Shown here: positions 61,994 through 64,000 of the stretch, one piece after another
Layout: each line of letters starts with the position of its first letter
Position numbering within the stretch: position 1 is the first letter of the stretch
Assembly (NCBI GenBank): GCA_963808775.1
Contig: CAWEGR010000003.1
Location: 310,001-374,000 of the forward strand
Length of the DNA: 64,000 bases
Direction: 5' to 3'
From: JACVRW01 sp963808775
GTDB taxonomy: Bacteria > Actinomycetota > Thermoleophilia > Solirubrobacterales > Thermoleophilaceae
Translations under genes and position numbers: made by a program
Notes under the pieces: generated by a model
The model's database searches: none
What the model was told of the DNA's origin: nothing
What the model saw: only the letters and a program-made list of their open reading frames with translations

Positions 61994-64000
<2,007 letters not shown>

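Overview
The window is a GC-rich stretch of chromosome that looks like an actinobacterium, most plausibly of the class Thermoleophilia (Solirubrobacterales/Gaiellales type). This is inferred from very high GC with G/C-ending codons, frequent GTG starts, a predicted F420-dependent LLM oxidoreductase, the large NAD-glutamate dehydrogenase, DUF6325/SHOCT proteins and actinobacterial membrane families. No rRNA or marker phylogeny is available to confirm it. No tRNA, rRNA, insertion sequence, CRISPR array or prophage was recognised. Genes are packed tightly, with many ATGA/GTGA overlaps and head-to-head pairs.

Layout. 1-11.0 kb holds single accessory genes: ArsR, MarR-GNAT and TetR regulators, a SnoaL-like protein, a tyrosine phosphatase, a PAS/metallo-beta-lactamase pair, a VOC protein, a methyltransferase, a RibD-like reductase, a winged-helix protein, an LLM oxidoreductase, a cupin, a secreted glycerophosphodiesterase and a secreted trypsin-like protease. 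11.0-20.8 kb is a long minus-strand cell-shape and housekeeping block: a 38-aa membrane protein, a zinc-ribbon membrane protein, ndk, maf, a 64-aa membrane protein, mreB, mreC, mreD, mrdA (PBP2), rodA and an RNase E/G gene. 20.9-22.4 kb holds a hypothetical gene and a VapBC-type toxin-antitoxin pair. 22.4-31.6 kb (minus) carries folC-valS and then tig, an AbiEi/DUF559 gene, clpP, clpX and an MBL hydrolase. 31.6-43.2 kb mixes a HerA-like ATPase, DUF2254-DUF6325-SHOCT, a cluster of uncharacterised membrane proteins, an M48 protease, a two-domain peptidoglycan hydrolase and RNase D. 43.2-49.6 kb has an acyl-CoA carboxyltransferase, a ring-cleaving dioxygenase, an amidohydrolase fused to a membrane domain, and two anti-sigma-type ATPases around a TIM-barrel isomerase. 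49.9-55.2 kb is an NAD-dependent molybdenum formate dehydrogenase operon with fdhD. 55.3-64 kb has NAD-glutamate dehydrogenase, an ABC exporter and a type III glutamine synthetase that runs off the end.

At least 15 genes, including ones expected to be essential (mrdA, folC), are interrupted by single-base frame changes. Most are repaired by removing one base, a few by adding one. Residual sequencing/assembly indels are the simplest explanation. These genes are annotated at their full inferred extent with the break noted.

The most unusual locus is 29.2-30.2 kb. An AbiEi-type winged-helix protein with a DUF559 (Vsr-like nuclease fold) domain sits inside the tig-clpP-clpX region, overlaps clpP by an ATGA, and is preceded by five GGTCAT half-sites and a hairpin. 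That layout would let a defence-like DNA-binding protein control the Clp protease genes.
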